Below are positions 25,037 through 33,932 of a stretch of DNA of 64,000 nt, piece by piece. How positions within the stretch are numbered: the stretch's first letter is position 1; each line of letters begins with the position of its first letter. Source of the DNA: Lacrimispora sphenoides (GTDB taxonomy: Bacteria; Bacillota; Clostridia; Lachnospirales; Lachnospiraceae). The translations under genes and the position numbers were made by a program. Location: contig NZ_FOIP01000001.1 of NCBI RefSeq assembly GCF_900105215.1, forward strand, positions 3,536,501 through 3,600,500, written 5' to 3'. Under the pieces are notes generated by a model. It ran no database searches, was not told the origin of the DNA, and was given only the letters and a program-made list of their open reading frames with translations.

Positions 25037-25573
25037 ATGAGAAATAAGATATCAGCAATTTTTATATTAGTGGCAATGTTTATGGTTTTAGTTACCGGAT
25101 GCAAGAAGACAGAGGGCGGGGGTAATATGCCGGAGGCTCTGAAAGGAGATTTGACCTCAATCATTGGTACTATTTACGAAAAAGCAAAGGTTGATTTAAG
25201 CCTGGGAAATACACCCATTGATTTAACAAATAAGGATATGGTGAAATATAATATGGGCCTTGACGATGCTTCTAAAGTAAAGGAAGCTGTTGTGTCCGAG
25301 GCGATGATCGGTTCACAGGCCTATTCCCTTGTACTTGCCCGTGTAAATAATGCAGCCGATGCAGAAACAGTTGCAAAGGATATGCTTAATGGGATTGATC
25401 AGAGGAAGTGGATTTGTGTTATGGCAGATGATCTCCAGATTGTTACCTACAATGATTTGATAATGCTTGTTATGGTTGATTCCAATTTAAAGGAAGCAGT
25501 AACCTCCCAGCAGGTTGCAGATGCCTTTAAGGAAATGTGCGGTGCAGATTTCGACCTTAAGTTATCTAAATAG
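25037..25573 (+). CDS. DUF4358 lipoprotein
   Basis: 178 residues with a lipoprotein signal: a hydrophobic stretch at about 7-20 and a lipobox ending VTGC at residue 22. The mature part matches DUF4358 (GTIYEKAKVDLSLGNTPIDL, YNMGLDDASKVKEAVVSEAMIGSQAYSLVLAR, DLIMLVMVD). DUF4358 proteins are regularly encoded with MBOAT and DHHW genes in clostridia, as here: the MBOAT start lies eight bases after its stop. It probably sits on the outer face of the membrane and aids the acylation unit, its exact role unknown. Confidence 0.88.
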   Translation: MRNKISAIFILVAMFMVLVTGCKKTEGGGNMPEALKGDLTSIIGTIYEKAKVDLSLGNTPIDLTNKDMVKYNMGLDDASKVKEAVVSEAMIGSQAYSLVLARVNNAADAETVAKDMLNGIDQRKWICVMADDLQIVTYNDLIMLVMVDSNLKEAVTSQQVADAFKEMCGADFDLKLSK

Positions 25574-25580
25574 TGACAGC

Positions 25581-26984
25581 ATGGTATTTTCAAGCATAAC
25601 ATTTTTATATTATTTTTTGCCTTTGGTTATTGGAGTATACTTTGTATGTCCGAAGAAGCTGAAAAACGGTGTATTGCTTTTTTCTTCCCTCATATTTTAT
25701 GGCTGGGGAGAGCCGAAATACATCATATTTATGGTCCTTTCCATAGTGGTGAATTACATTCTTGGTTTGCTCATCGAGCAATACTCCGTTTCTGCATGGG
25801 GGAAGAGATGGCTCCTAGTTTCGGTGGTCTTTTCCCTGGGAATGCTGGGGTATTTTAAATATGTGGATTTTTTTATAGCAAACATCAATTCCATGACCGG
25901 ATTATCAGTACCTATGCTGAACGTAGTTCTTCCCATTGGCATCAGCTTTTATACGTTTCAAATTCTCAGCTATACCATTGATGTTTACCGAAAAAACACA
26001 AAGGCCCAGAAGAATCTGTTGTCATTGGCCACTTATGTGGCCTTCTTTCCTCAGCTGATCGCAGGTCCCATTGTTAGATATACTGATATCGCACAGGCTC
26101 TTGACAGAAGGGAGCACAGTCTTTTAAAAGCCCGCATTGGAATACGCAGGTTTTTATTTGGAATTTCAAAAAAGGTACTGATCGCCAATACACTTGGAGA
26201 ATTGTGCAAAGTCTTTGCAGATTCTCCGGAACGAAATGTTTTATTCTACTGGCTTTATGCAGTGGCCTTTACTTTACAGATTTACTTTGACTTTTCCGGA
26301 TACAGTGATATGGCAATCGGTTTAGGCAAGATATTTGGCTTTGATTTTCAGGAGAATTTCAATTATCCGTTTATTTCCCAAAGCATTACTGAATTCTGGC
26401 GCAGGTGGCATATGTCCCTTGGAACCTGGTTCAGGGATTATTTATACATTCCCTTAGGAGGAAACCGCGTTGGTAGGATGCGCTGGCTCTTTAATATCTT
26501 TTTGGTATGGATGCTGACCGGCTTATGGCACGGCGCTGCATGGAATTTTGTCATATGGGGAATGTTATTTGCTGTTCTCCTGATGATTGAGAAGCTGTGG
26601 CTTGGCAGTTTCTTAAAGAAAATGCCGGAAAGCATTTCTCATTTGTATGTCATGCTTCTTGTAATCATAAGCTTCGTCATATTTGATGCGCCTGATCTAA
26701 GTACATCAGCAGAACGGCTTCGTTCCATGTTCGGGCTGAGCGGACTGCCGCTTACAGGAGTCCAGTCCGCCTATTATTTAAGAAGCTATCTTATCATATT
26801 TGTGATAGCCATAACCGGAAGTACTGATTTGCCAAAGAGAATCATCTGCAGAATCCGCAAAACACCATTTGGAGCGATTGCCCTTACTTGGGCAGAGCCT
26901 GTGGTATGCGTGGTGATGCTTTTGCTGACAACGGCTTATTTAATCGATGCTTCCTTTAATCCATTTCTGTATTTTCGCTTTTAA
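25581..26984 (+). CDS. MBOAT family O-acyltransferase (AlgI-like)
   Basis: 467 residues from ATG 25581 (the open frame extends to 25515 inside DUF4358 and is not used). Ten or more membrane helices. Family hallmarks are LPIGISFYTFQILSYTIDVYR (about 112-132), FPQLIAGPIVRY, SITEFWRRWHMSLGTWFRDYLYIPLGG and the catalytic histidine in TGLWHGAAWNF. AlgI-like enzymes pass an acyl group across the membrane for transfer to exported polysaccharide. Here it is coupled to DUF4358 upstream and to the DHHW protein 11 bases downstream, which should complete the transfer. Confidence 0.93.
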   Translation: MVFSSITFLYYFLPLVIGVYFVCPKKLKNGVLLFSSLIFYGWGEPKYIIFMVLSIVVNYILGLLIEQYSVSAWGKRWLLVSVVFSLGMLGYFKYVDFFIANINSMTGLSVPMLNVVLPIGISFYTFQILSYTIDVYRKNTKAQKNLLSLATYVAFFPQLIAGPIVRYTDIAQALDRREHSLLKARIGIRRFLFGISKKVLIANTLGELCKVFADSPERNVLFYWLYAVAFTLQIYFDFSGYSDMAIGLGKIFGFDFQENFNYPFISQSITEFWRRWHMSLGTWFRDYLYIPLGGNRVGRMRWLFNIFLVWMLTGLWHGAAWNFVIWGMLFAVLLMIEKLWLGSFLKKMPESISHLYVMLLVIISFVIFDAPDLSTSAERLRSMFGLSGLPLTGVQSAYYLRSYLIIFVIAITGSTDLPKRIICRIRKTPFGAIALTWAEPVVCVVMLLLTTAYLIDASFNPFLYFRF

Positions 26985-26995
26985 GGAGGGCAGGA

Positions 26996-28102
26996 ATGAA
27001 AAATAGAAAAACAAATCGGATGATCGTGATTTTGGTAGGAATGGTATGGGTTCTTCTGGCGCTTTCTTCCTGGCTTTCACCAACACAGGAAATATCAGCC
27101 AGTGAAAGAAGGAAGCTTGCCGGGTTTCCGGAATTAACCCTTAAAAGTCTTGCCACGGCTGATTTTATGGAGGGCTTTGAGCAATATGCCAAAGACCAGT
27201 TCCCCGGCCGCTTTTTATACCGTACCATAAAAGCGTATGTCAAGTTTTATCCATTGGGTCAGAAAGATAATAACGGCATCTATATTCAGGATGGCTACGC
27301 CGTAAAAATGGAATACCCCTTGAATGAAGCTTCCATTCAAAAAGCGGCGGAAAAGTTCCGGTATCTGTATGAAAAATATATGGATGGGAAAGACGTAAAA
27401 ACGTATCTCACCATTGTTCCTGACAAGGGGTATTTCCTCTCCCAGGCAAATGGCTATCCCTCCATGGACTACCAGAAGCTGTTTGAAATGATGAAGGCGG
27501 ATACAGACTTTGCGAAGTATATAGATCTATCGGATATTTTGGAAATCGAAGATTATTATAAGACAGATATTCACTGGAAGCAGGAGAGGATTACTAAGGC
27601 TGCGGATAAAATCCGTAATGCTTTAGGAGAAGAGAAGGAGAGCGCCGGGCAATATAAGGAAATCGAAGTGGAGAAACCATTTTACGGAGTATATTATGGG
27701 CATTCTGCCCTTCCCATGAAACCGGACAAACTGAAATACCTTACCTGTGACCTCATAGATGCCTGTACCGTGTATAATTGGGAGACAGGAAAAACTACAG
27801 CCGTGTATGATACCCAAAAGCTTACAGGAAATGATCCTTATGATGTGTATTTATCCGGTGCGGCGGCCCTTTTGGAAATCACCAATCCAAATGTAAAAAA
27901 CGGAAAAGAGCTGGTGATATTCCGGGATTCCTTTGGAAGCAGCCTGGCGCCCCTTTTGCTTGACGGGTATTCCAAAGTGACCATGGTTGATATCCGTTAC
28001 ATTGCCAGTGATTTGGTCGGCGATTATATTTCTTTTGATGATCAGGATGTGCTTTTTGTATACAGTACTTCGGTACTGAATTCCAGTGCAATGTTCAAAT
28101 AG
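26996..28102 (+). CDS. DHHW family protein (AlgJ/AlgX-like)
   Basis: 368 residues with an N-terminal membrane anchor (about 7-23) and an extracellular SGNH-like domain. The DHHW motif appears as TDIHW near 193-197, and the nucleophile segment as FRDSFGSSLAPLL near 305-317. The AlgJ/AlgX group works with an MBOAT to O-acetylate polysaccharide outside the cell. It has AAGGAGG seven bases before the ATG and is the last gene of the DUF4358-MBOAT-DHHW module. Confidence 0.9.
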   Translation: MKNRKTNRMIVILVGMVWVLLALSSWLSPTQEISASERRKLAGFPELTLKSLATADFMEGFEQYAKDQFPGRFLYRTIKAYVKFYPLGQKDNNGIYIQDGYAVKMEYPLNEASIQKAAEKFRYLYEKYMDGKDVKTYLTIVPDKGYFLSQANGYPSMDYQKLFEMMKADTDFAKYIDLSDILEIEDYYKTDIHWKQERITKAADKIRNALGEEKESAGQYKEIEVEKPFYGVYYGHSALPMKPDKLKYLTCDLIDACTVYNWETGKTTAVYDTQKLTGNDPYDVYLSGAAALLEITNPNVKNGKELVIFRDSFGSSLAPLLLDGYSKVTMVDIRYIASDLVGDYISFDDQDVLFVYSTSVLNSSAMFK

Positions 28103-28165
28103 GGCGGATGATAATCTGCTTATAATAATTCATCGTCGCGATCATACGAAAGGAAGGCTGAGGGG

Positions 28166-28762
28166 ATGAAAAAACTAGACAGAGAATTCTATAACAGGGA
28201 TTCGGTCCTGGTTGCCAGGGAACTATTGGGGAAGGTGCTTGTCCACGAGATTGAGGGACAGAGACTCGCTGTTAAGATTATAGAGGCAGAGGCATATATG
28301 GGCGTTGAAGATAAGGCTGCCCATTCTTACGGCGGAAAGAGGACACCAAGGGTGGAAGTGATGTATGGAGATCCCGGTCATGCTTATATGTTTCTTATCT
28401 ATGGGATGTACTGCTGCTTCAATGTGGTAACAAGGGAGAAGGGGATTCCACAGGCAGTTTTAATAAGGGCTGCTGAACCATTGGAGGGAATCCAGTGGAT
28501 GACACAAAAGAGATTTGGAAAGGAGTATGAGCAGCTTTCCAAAAGCCAGCGCAAGGGTCTTATAAACGGACCGGGAAAGTTTTGCAGCGCATTATCATTG
28601 GATAGAAGCTTTAACGGCATAGACTTATGCGGGGATCAGGTCTATTTTGAGGAAGGCACAGACAAAAATTTCAATATCATTGCAACAAAACGTGTGGGAA
28701 TTGACTATGCAGAGGAAGCCAGAGACTACCTTTGGCGGTTTTGTATAGAAGGGAGCGAATAG
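28166..28762 (+). CDS. DNA-3-methyladenine glycosylase (AAG/MPG family)
   Basis: 198 residues, the full length of the bacterial AAG family. It excises alkylated purines in base excision repair. Typical blocks are ARELLGKVLVHE, IIEAEAYMGVEDKAAHSYGGKRTPR (about 38-62, with the catalytic glutamate in the EAEAY segment), YGDPGHAYMFLIYGMYCCFNVVT, and GPGKFCSALSLDRSFNG. AAAGGAAGG lies about 12 bases before the ATG. It is transcribed alone. Confidence 0.93.
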   Translation: MKKLDREFYNRDSVLVARELLGKVLVHEIEGQRLAVKIIEAEAYMGVEDKAAHSYGGKRTPRVEVMYGDPGHAYMFLIYGMYCCFNVVTREKGIPQAVLIRAAEPLEGIQWMTQKRFGKEYEQLSKSQRKGLINGPGKFCSALSLDRSFNGIDLCGDQVYFEEGTDKNFNIIATKRVGIDYAEEARDYLWRFCIEGSE

Positions 28763-28777
28763 GCTCCCTTTTTCTCT
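28751..28777 (+). terminator. Short terminator after the AAG glycosylase
   Basis: GGGAGC (28751-28756) and GCTCCC (28763-28768) form a short stem overlapping the stop codon, followed by a T-rich tract. The next gene is convergent and ends 12 bases later. Confidence 0.7.
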
Positions 28778-28788
28778 TTCTGAAAACG

Positions 28789-29520
28789 TTATTTTTTCCT
28801 TGCTGAAATGATCAGCATCATGGGCCTGCGAAGTTCATTTTCCATGCCTTCCACGGTTTGAAGCAGATGCTTAGATGGCTGAGGCTCCACAACACCGGTT
28901 AATTCAAAGCCTGCCTGTATCAAACCATTCAAATAGGTGGTAAGGGTCTTATGATATTTCGTAACATTTTCTCCAAGGAAACTGGCCTGTCTCTGTCCCT
29001 CGAAAAAGTAATTGTCAACCGGATAATGAAGAATCGTTCCGGCTTCATCGTAATACCATTCCTGACTGCCATTCGCTGTAAAAACCGGATGCTCCACAGA
29101 AAAGACGAAATCTCCTCCCTTTACAAGGCAGCAGGATACCTTTTCAACAATCTGTTCAAAAGATTCCAGATAGTGGAACGCAAGAGAACTGATGACTGCA
29201 TCAAATGAATTTTCACTGAAGGATATCTCTTCAATTGGCATGTGTTGATAACAGATTTTATCACTTGTCTTTTCCTTTGCAATTGCAAGCATTTTTTCGG
29301 AAATGTCTATACCTGTAACAGCTTTGGCCCCATGCTCTATGGCATACTGACAATGCCAGCCAAATCCACAGCCTAAATCCAGCACCCGCTTGTCTTTAAA
29401 TTCAGGCAGCATTGATTCAAGAGTCTTCCATTCTCCAGCTCCGGCAAGTCCTTTTGTGGAGCGGTCCATTTGGCTGTATTTTTCAAAGAATGCTTTGTTA
29501 TCGTAAGGATTCTGTTTCAT
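28789..29520 (-). CDS. Class I SAM-dependent methyltransferase (UbiE/bioC-like)
   Basis: 243 residues. It starts MKQNPYDNKAFFEKYSQMDRS and has motif I VLDLGCGFGWHCQYAIEHGA (about 45-64), the acidic VTGIDISEKMLAIA, and motif IV FDAVISSLAFHYLESF. The C-terminal part (GLIQAGFELTGVVEPQPS) is typical of a widespread Methyltransf_11 family acting on small molecules. The substrate is unknown. It is divergent from the NUDIX gene with a 330-base gap between them. Confidence 0.9.
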   Translation of the reverse strand: MKQNPYDNKAFFEKYSQMDRSTKGLAGAGEWKTLESMLPEFKDKRVLDLGCGFGWHCQYAIEHGAKAVTGIDISEKMLAIAKEKTSDKICYQHMPIEEISFSENSFDAVISSLAFHYLESFEQIVEKVSCCLVKGGDFVFSVEHPVFTANGSQEWYYDEAGTILHYPVDNYFFEGQRQASFLGENVTKYHKTLTTYLNGLIQAGFELTGVVEPQPSKHLLQTVEGMENELRRPMMLIISARKK

Positions 29521-29784
29521 TGTTGATGCCTCCTCCTCCTGCCACTTTCATCGCATATCCCCATGGATATGTTTCTTTTTTTAAGATTTAAAGGGATTAT
29601 AGCACAATAATACGAAAAAAGCTTTTAAATTCCGAACATGAATCATGGATAGTCATACATTTTTCCTATATCATTCTGCCGGTCTGACACATGGAAAAAA
29701 AGGATGAATATATAGTATATAAGTAGGAATTACTATTGTTATTATATAAGATTTAGTGTAAAATTTATATAGCATTTATCCCAT

Positions 29785-29826
29785 GGTTTTGGGGATCGGT
29801 CCATGCCCGGACTGATTCGCAAAACC
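29785..29826 (+). promoter_or_regulatory. Structured leader hairpin before the NUDIX gene
   Basis: GGTTTTG (29785-29791) pairs with CAAAACC (29820-29826), and inside it TCGGTCC (29796-29802) pairs with GGACTGA (29809-29815), with a small symmetric internal loop. No T-run follows; the ribosome-binding site AAGGAGG begins nine bases later. A TATAAG-like -10 box lies near 29745. The rest of the 29521-29849 gap shows only AT-rich sequence. Confidence 0.45.
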
Positions 29827-29849
29827 ACAAGCGGAAGGAGGCCATTATT

Positions 29850-30461
29850 CTGGAGAAAGAACAATTTTCAATCCGGCGTCCTGGAATGATCGGAGAAGAA
29901 AAATTCAGGCAGTATGCGGTTCTGATTCCCCTGATCCATATTTCAGGGGTTACTTATCTGTTATTTGAAAAAAGGTCTAATGAGTTAAAGCGGCAGCCGG
30001 GAGAGGTTTGTTTTCCAGGCGGAAAGCTCGAAGCCGGGGAATCCCTTCAGGAATGTGCGGTACGTGAGACTGTTGAAGAACTGAACATATTGCCGCAGCA
30101 GATTGAGGTGATGGGACCGGGAGATATCTATCTGTCACCCTTTAACTTAATGATCCATCCTTTTATAGGCGTTATAAGTGATTATCAGGACACATTCAGC
30201 AGAGATGAAGTAGAAGAGGTCATAAAAATACCACTGGATTTTTTCCGCAGTCAGGAACCGGAGAGATTTGTGAGTAAACTGATTTCGGAGCCGCCGGAGG
30301 ATTTTCCGTATGAATGGATACCGGGAGGGGTAAAATACCCTTGGGCAAAAGGAACTTATGACGTCTTGTTTTATAAATATGAAGATTGGATCATATGGGG
30401 TATGACGGCTCTGATCGTAAAGTCAGCGGTGAAGCTGATGGAAGAATATCAAATCATTTGA
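29850..30461 (+). CDS. NUDIX hydrolase (CoA pyrophosphatase-like)
   Basis: The Nudix box is GGKLEAGESLQECAVRETVEEL (G-x5-E-x7-RE-x2-EE) preceded by PGEVCFP, which is the UPF0035 CoA-diphosphatase signature. The first ATG (29886) cuts off residues that relatives keep (EKEQFSIRRPG before MIGEEKF) and has no ribosome-binding site. AAGGAGG at 29835-29841 points to a start at CTG 29850 (eight bases) or ATT 29847, giving about 203 residues. The enzyme would cleave CoA or its oxidised forms to 4'-phosphopantetheine and 3',5'-ADP, or a related dinucleotide. Confidence 0.85.
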   Translation: MEKEQFSIRRPGMIGEEKFRQYAVLIPLIHISGVTYLLFEKRSNELKRQPGEVCFPGGKLEAGESLQECAVRETVEELNILPQQIEVMGPGDIYLSPFNLMIHPFIGVISDYQDTFSRDEVEEVIKIPLDFFRSQEPERFVSKLISEPPEDFPYEWIPGGVKYPWAKGTYDVLFYKYEDWIIWGMTALIVKSAVKLMEEYQII

Positions 30462-30515
30462 TTCCATGACAAAGAAAAAGGCAGTTTTTTATACTTTTTA
30501 AGAGAGGTGTTTTCT

Positions 30516-31466
30516 ATGAAGAAAGAAATTTATCTGGCAGGCGGCTGTTTTTGGGGAACAGAAAAGTATCTGGAAAATATCCCGGGCATCCTGTTTACAG
30601 AGGTGGGATATGCCAATGGCAGTACAGAGAATCCAACTTACAAGGAAGTATGCAGCCATGATACCGGGCATGCAGAAACGGTGAAGGTGGAATACGACGA
30701 CAGCATCATAGGTCTTACCTATTTGCTGCAGCTTTATTATGATGTGATCAATCCCATAAGCGTGAACCGCCAGGGAGGCGATGTTGGTTCCCAGTACCGG
30801 ACAGGTATCTATTTTACGGATGACAGGGATGAGGCGGTGGTCCAGGATTCGATCAATGAGCTTCAGAAAAAATATAAAGAAAAAATAGCGATTGAAGTGA
30901 AACCTCTTTCCTGTTACTACCGGGCAGAGGAGTACCATCAGAAATATCTGAACAAAAACCCAGGCGGATACTGCCATATTGGTGCCGATAAATTTGAAAA
31001 GGCAAAGAAGGCGGAGGATAAAAGCAAAAAATACGGAAAAAGAACAACGGAAGAACTGAAAGAAAACTTAACGAGCCTGCAGTTTGAAGTAACACAGAAC
31101 AGTGCAACGGAGCCTCCCTTTCAAAATGAATATTTTGATAAATTCGAAGAAGGAATTTATGTAGATATTACAACAGGGGAGCCGCTTTTTATGTCAACTG
31201 ATAAATTTGAGTCAGGATGCGGCTGGCCCAGCTTTTCTAAACCGATTGATTCAGAGATTATTAAAACCCATGAGGACCGGAGCTTTGGAAGGATTCGTAC
31301 GGAAGTGAGGAGCATGCTGGGAGATGCCCATCTGGGTCATGTATTTGATGATGGTCCAATAGACCGCGGAGGATTGCGTTATTGTATTAACAGCGCTTCT
31401 TTAAGGTTTGTTCCCAAAGAAGAGATGGAGAGGGAAGGATACGGAGATTATTTAAAGCTGTTTTAA
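30516..31466 (+). CDS. msrAB: Bifunctional methionine sulfoxide reductase MsrA-MsrB
   Basis: 316 residues from ATG 30516, seven bases after GAGAGGTG. The MsrA half has the catalytic cysteine in [12 protein letters not shown] (residue 11), [13 protein letters not shown] and YRTGIYF. The MsrB half starts near 180 with [20 protein letters not shown], has SGCGWPSF with the recycling cysteine and the catalytic cysteine in [11 protein letters not shown]. The CxxC zinc pairs of many MsrB domains are absent, so this is the zinc-free type. The two domains repair S- and R-methionine sulfoxide in oxidised proteins. It follows the NUDIX gene by 55 bases. Confidence 0.95.
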   Translation: MKKEIYLAGGCFWGTEKYLENIPGILFTEVGYANGSTENPTYKEVCSHDTGHAETVKVEYDDSIIGLTYLLQLYYDVINPISVNRQGGDVGSQYRTGIYFTDDRDEAVVQDSINELQKKYKEKIAIEVKPLSCYYRAEEYHQKYLNKNPGGYCHIGADKFEKAKKAEDKSKKYGKRTTEELKENLTSLQFEVTQNSATEPPFQNEYFDKFEEGIYVDITTGEPLFMSTDKFESGCGWPSFSKPIDSEIIKTHEDRSFGRIRTEVRSMLGDAHLGHVFDDGPIDRGGLRYCINSASLRFVPKEEMEREGYGDYLKLF

Positions 31467-31546
31467 CCTCATCAAGCAGCGAGGCGGATTTCAAATATCC
31501 GTTTGACTGGCAGAACTGAAATAAAAATGCGGAAGAAGAATGAAGG

Positions 31547-32089
31547 ATGATTAATGAAATACTGAAGTTTAATAAAGAATTTGTTGAAAACAAAGGATAT
31601 GTAAAATATATTACCAATAAGTTTCCGGATAAAAAAGTCGCGATTGTATCCTGTATGGACACAAGATTAACGGAATTATTACCGATGGCCCTTGGGCTGA
31701 AAAACGGGGATGCAAAAATTATCAAAAATGCCGGGGGAATTATATCACATCCATTTGGAAGTGCCATGAGAAGCCTGCTGATCGGTATTTATGAATTGGA
31801 TGTTAAGGAAATCCTCGTAATCGGTCATACCGATTGCGGGGCCAGACATACGGACAGCAAGAAAATTATTGAAAAAATGAAACAGCGGGGAATTGAACAA
31901 AAGAATATCGACCTGGTAAAATACTATGGTATTGATTTTGATACATGGCTGGGAGGATTTAAGGATCTGGATTTATCCATCAAAAAGTCCGTTGAGCTGA
32001 TACGCAACCATCCCTTTGTCCCGGAGGAGATCATGATACACGGTCTGGTAATAGATTCTGTTACAGGAGAATTAAGAAAGGTCATTTAA
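31547..32089 (+). CDS. Beta-class carbonic anhydrase
   Basis: 180 residues. The zinc and catalytic residues of beta-carbonic anhydrases are present: C36, D38 and R40 in VSCMDTRL, and the H and C of GHTDCGARH. NAGGIISHPFGSAMRSLLI is the dimer and active-site segment. It interconverts CO2 and bicarbonate and is cytoplasmic, with no signal peptide. This short form is common in clostridia. It is followed 41 bases later by the HsmA-like gene on the same strand. Confidence 0.93.
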   Translation: MINEILKFNKEFVENKGYVKYITNKFPDKKVAIVSCMDTRLTELLPMALGLKNGDAKIIKNAGGIISHPFGSAMRSLLIGIYELDVKEILVIGHTDCGARHTDSKKIIEKMKQRGIEQKNIDLVKYYGIDFDTWLGGFKDLDLSIKKSVELIRNHPFVPEEIMIHGLVIDSVTGELRKVI

Positions 32090-32130
32090 GCAGCAGTTCT
32101 TGGCGGTTTTCGCATAAAAGGAGGATTTTC

Positions 32131-32499
32131 ATGCTAGTTTATGCAGTGGTATCGATTACTTTGGCATTGGTATTTTATACGATCGGCGTATGGAGCGAAC
32201 GGATCCAGGGCCAGCTAAAAAAGTGGCATCTGGTAATTTTCTGGTTAGGCCTGGTCTTTGATACCATTGGCACCTTATTAATGGATAAACTCGCCGCTAA
32301 CGGTTTCCAGCTTAATTTTCACGGAGTAACCGGCCTTCTTGCCATTCTGTTAATGGTGTTTCATGCGGTTTGGGCTACCATAGTTGTGGTAAGGGATAAT
32401 AAAGAAGCCAGAGCTGATTTTCACAAGTTCAGCATTATTGTATGGATTATCTGGCTGATTCCATATGTGTCTGGTGCAGCATTGGGTATGGTAAGGTAG
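32131..32499 (+). CDS. HsmA family membrane protein (TIGR03987)
   Basis: 122 residues with four membrane helices. It fits the HsmA family: VYAVVSITLALVFYTIGVWSER, KWHLVIFWLGLVFDTIGTLLM, LNFHGVTGLLAILLMVFHAVWA and FSIIVWIIWLIPYVSGA. Histidines in the helices (KWHL, FHGV, FHAVW, FHKF) look like a haem or metal-binding set; this is inference. The name comes from a haem-stress gene in Gram-positive bacteria. AAAGGAGGA precedes the ATG by nine bases. Confidence 0.82.
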   Translation: MLVYAVVSITLALVFYTIGVWSERIQGQLKKWHLVIFWLGLVFDTIGTLLMDKLAANGFQLNFHGVTGLLAILLMVFHAVWATIVVVRDNKEARADFHKFSIIVWIIWLIPYVSGAALGMVR

Positions 32500-32544
32500 T
32501 GTGGGATAAAGTAACCACTAAATTGTACTTGAGAGGAGATAAGG

Positions 32545-33534
32545 ATGAAATTAGGTATCATTGGATCAGGAAAGATTGTAAAGGAGTTTCTGCCAATCGT
32601 TCATTATTTGGATAAGGTAGAGCTTGCGGCCATTTGCTGTACGAAAAGAAGTGAAGCAGTGGGAAGAGAGCTTGGTGAAAAATATAATATAAAACATATT
32701 TTTACAGATTATCAGGACTTCTTAAACAGTGATGTGGATACGGTTTATGTAGCTCTGCCTAACCATTTGCACTTCCAGTTTACGAAAGAGGCACTGGAGG
32801 CAGGAAAGCATGTGATTGTAGAAAAGCCCTTTACCACAACCTTTAAAGAAGCCCAGATATTAAGCGGGCTGGCAAGAGAAAAAAAGCTGTTTTTATTTGA
32901 AGCTGTTACGACCCTGTATCTGCCGAATTATAAAAGAATAATAGAGCTTCTGCCAACCCTGGGAAACATAAAAATCGTTCAGTTCAACTATTCCCAGTAC
33001 TCCAGTAGATATGACAGCTTCAAAGAGGGCCGCATTCTGCCTGCCTTTGATCCCAATTGTTCCGGCGGTGCGCTCATGGACATTAATATCTATAACATCC
33101 ATTACGTTGCAGGATTATTCGGAAGACCGCTTAAGGTGGAATACTTCCCCAATGTGGAGAGAGGGATTGATACCTCTGGAATTTTAATTTTGGACTACGG
33201 CACTTTTAAATGTACTTGCATTGGAGCAAAGGACTGCAAGGCTCCTGTCGCTAATTATATCCAGGGAGAGAAGGGGGTCATCCGTCAGGATACGCCTGCC
33301 AGCATCTGCAGAGGCTTTGAAATCATCATGAATGATGAGACTAAATCCCTTGTAAATGAAGATAATTTCGATCACCGCATGGTGAATGAATTTATGGAAT
33401 TCCAGGATATGATCTGCGGCAATGATCTTGAAAGGTGCTATCAGCTTCTGGACCACACCCTGCTTGTAAGCGAAATCCAGACAACTGCAAGACATAAGGG
33501 AGGAATCCGCTTCCCGGCAGATGAGGAAATTTAA
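32545..33534 (+). CDS. Gfo/Idh/MocA family oxidoreductase
   Basis: 329 residues. The N-terminal Rossmann motif is KLGIIGSGKIVKEFLPI with a G-S-G-K variant, followed by FTDYQDFLNSDVDTVYVALPNHLHFQFTKEALEAGKHVIVEKPF, in which EKP supplies the catalytic lysine. The C-terminal substrate domain includes GGALMDINIYNIHYVAGLFG. It should oxidise or reduce a sugar or cyclitol with NAD(P). The substrate is not clear and there are no linked transport genes. Confidence 0.92.
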   Translation: MKLGIIGSGKIVKEFLPIVHYLDKVELAAICCTKRSEAVGRELGEKYNIKHIFTDYQDFLNSDVDTVYVALPNHLHFQFTKEALEAGKHVIVEKPFTTTFKEAQILSGLAREKKLFLFEAVTTLYLPNYKRIIELLPTLGNIKIVQFNYSQYSSRYDSFKEGRILPAFDPNCSGGALMDINIYNIHYVAGLFGRPLKVEYFPNVERGIDTSGILILDYGTFKCTCIGAKDCKAPVANYIQGEKGVIRQDTPASICRGFEIIMNDETKSLVNEDNFDHRMVNEFMEFQDMICGNDLERCYQLLDHTLLVSEIQTTARHKGGIRFPADEEI

Positions 33535-33571
33535 GACCGGGTTATCTGTGGAGATAAATTATTTTTAGTAA

Positions 33572-33600
33572 TTGACAATTCCTCCTGCCTGTGTTATTAT
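33572..33600 (+). promoter_or_regulatory. Promoter of the alaA T-box transcript
   Basis: TTGACA at 33572-33577 and TATTAT at 33595-33600 are 17 bases apart, placing the transcription start near 33607, just ahead of T-box stem I. Confidence 0.8.
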
Positions 33601-33606
33601 TGCGGA

Positions 33607-33892
33607 AATAGTGAAAAGGCAATGAAGAGAAATAGTACATATACAATAAATTTCAGAGAGAAGATGGTTGGTGCGAATCTTTATTTTAGTATATCGAAGC
33701 AGTCTCGGAGCTTTGAACCGAAAAATGGTTTCCCTGATTCCAGGGAGATGGTTTAGTAGGCTTCAACGTATTCCCGCGTTACAGGGGCACGATATGATAG
33801 TATCGTAGAGAGTGCAGAGATTTCTCTGAATTTAGGTGGTAACACGGATTGTACATTCGCCCTAAACGTTTCGACGTTTAGGGCGTTTTTTT
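33607..33892 (+). promoter_or_regulatory. T-box leader, probably alanine-specific (GCA)
   Basis: All T-box landmarks are in order: AATGAAGAG and TAGTA of stem I (33621-33637), AGAGAG (33655-33660), the apical GGTTGGTGCGAATC, the GAA-GCA-G specifier side with GCA at 33699-33701, the conserved AGGTGGTAACACGG (33834-33847), and the terminator CGCCCTAAACG/CGTTTAGGGCG (33858-33885) with seven T. Uncharged tRNA would pair with specifier and the TGG bulge to prevent termination. The choice of GCA (Ala) rests on alignment by eye with other T-boxes and agrees with the AlaA-like gene downstream. Confidence 0.9.
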
Positions 33893-33932
33893 ATTACCTT
33901 CACTTATTAAATTACATAGAAAGAGGAGAGCA

